From Adlercreutzia sp. ZJ473 (GTDB taxonomy: Bacteria > Actinomycetota > Coriobacteriia > Coriobacteriales > Eggerthellaceae), in NCBI RefSeq assembly GCF_013185065.1, contig NZ_JAAVTO010000022.1, forward strand, positions 1 through 39,958: a stretch of 39,958 nucleotides of DNA. Reading direction: 5' to 3'. The translations under genes and the position numbers were made by a program. The number at the start of each line of letters is the position of its first letter. The first letter of the stretch is position 1. Below are positions 39,912 to 39,958 of the stretch, piece by piece. The notes beneath the pieces are model-generated. The model ran no database searches and was not told the DNA's origin. It worked only from the letters and a program-made list of their open reading frames with translations.

Positions 39912-39958
39912 CCCTCCCCGACGGCGCGCCGGGGCCCCTCCCCGGCCGCGCCCCCGCC

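Overview
The window looks like a chromosomal segment from a high-GC, anaerobic actinobacterium of the class Coriobacteriia, most likely the family Eggerthellaceae. That placement is an inference. It rests on high GC3, a complete selenocysteine pathway, several Tat-exported molybdopterin oxidoreductases with NrfD-type anchors, and the TetR / DUF5692-like / short-chain dehydrogenase cluster. No marker gene fixes the species.

Layout. Positions 1-2230 are accessory DNA: extragenic palindromes, a G-rich tandem repeat, an ADP-ribosyltransferase-like toxin cassette (DUF3990 type with two small partners) and an internally deleted queG remnant. Positions 2286-6795, on the minus strand, hold the selenocysteine machinery in the order selA, selB, selC (tRNA-Sec, 3140-3236) and then fdhD. 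Positions 6934-7890 hold a second copy of the palindromic repeat and the toxin cassette, in which the toxin has lost its N-terminal half. The sel block is thus bracketed by two directly repeated repeat-plus-cassette units.

Positions 8490-14536 (plus strand) form a selenium/sulfur handling cluster: yedE transporter, TusA-like carrier, DUF3343, a class V cysteine desulfurase, a 2-hydroxyacyl-CoA-dehydratase-type ATP-driven activase, a double-cubane-type partner protein, a second DUF3343, and yedF. A TetR regulator follows. selD lies opposite (15389-16465, minus) and encodes a selenoprotein with Sec18. Next come fdhA (Sec200, UGA at 17316-17318), fdhB, fdhC and fdhE, a membrane-bound, Tat-exported formate dehydrogenase of the Fdn/Fdo type.

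Positions 22650-27603 contain a MITE-like inverted-repeat element, a secreted papain-like protein, a polytopic DUF5692-like protein, a TetR regulator, an unusual short-chain dehydrogenase and veg. A tRNA-Ala(CGC) gene follows. Positions 28171-39911 contain two paralogous three-gene molybdo-oxidoreductase operons (catalytic subunit, four-cluster ferredoxin, NrfD anchor). Between them lie an MFS transporter and a MocR-type (GntR plus aminotransferase) regulator.

How the parts work together. Selenium is imported (YedE), mobilised (desulfurase plus Cys-containing carriers), activated (SelD), loaded onto tRNA-Sec (SelA/selC) and inserted by SelB into at least two proteins encoded here, FdhA and SelD. 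FdhD and FdhE mature the formate dehydrogenase. The two NrfD-linked reductases could be terminal acceptors for quinol-borne electrons, for example from formate oxidation. Their substrates cannot be read from the sequence. The strongest new leads are (i) the double-cubane/activase pair embedded in the selenium cluster, (ii) a shared composite operator with 24-bp-spaced repeats in front of both molybdoenzyme operons, next to a MocR regulator, and (iii) a shared TTGGAA-N6-TTCCAA palindrome at selC-fdhD and yedE, with a weaker form at fdhA.
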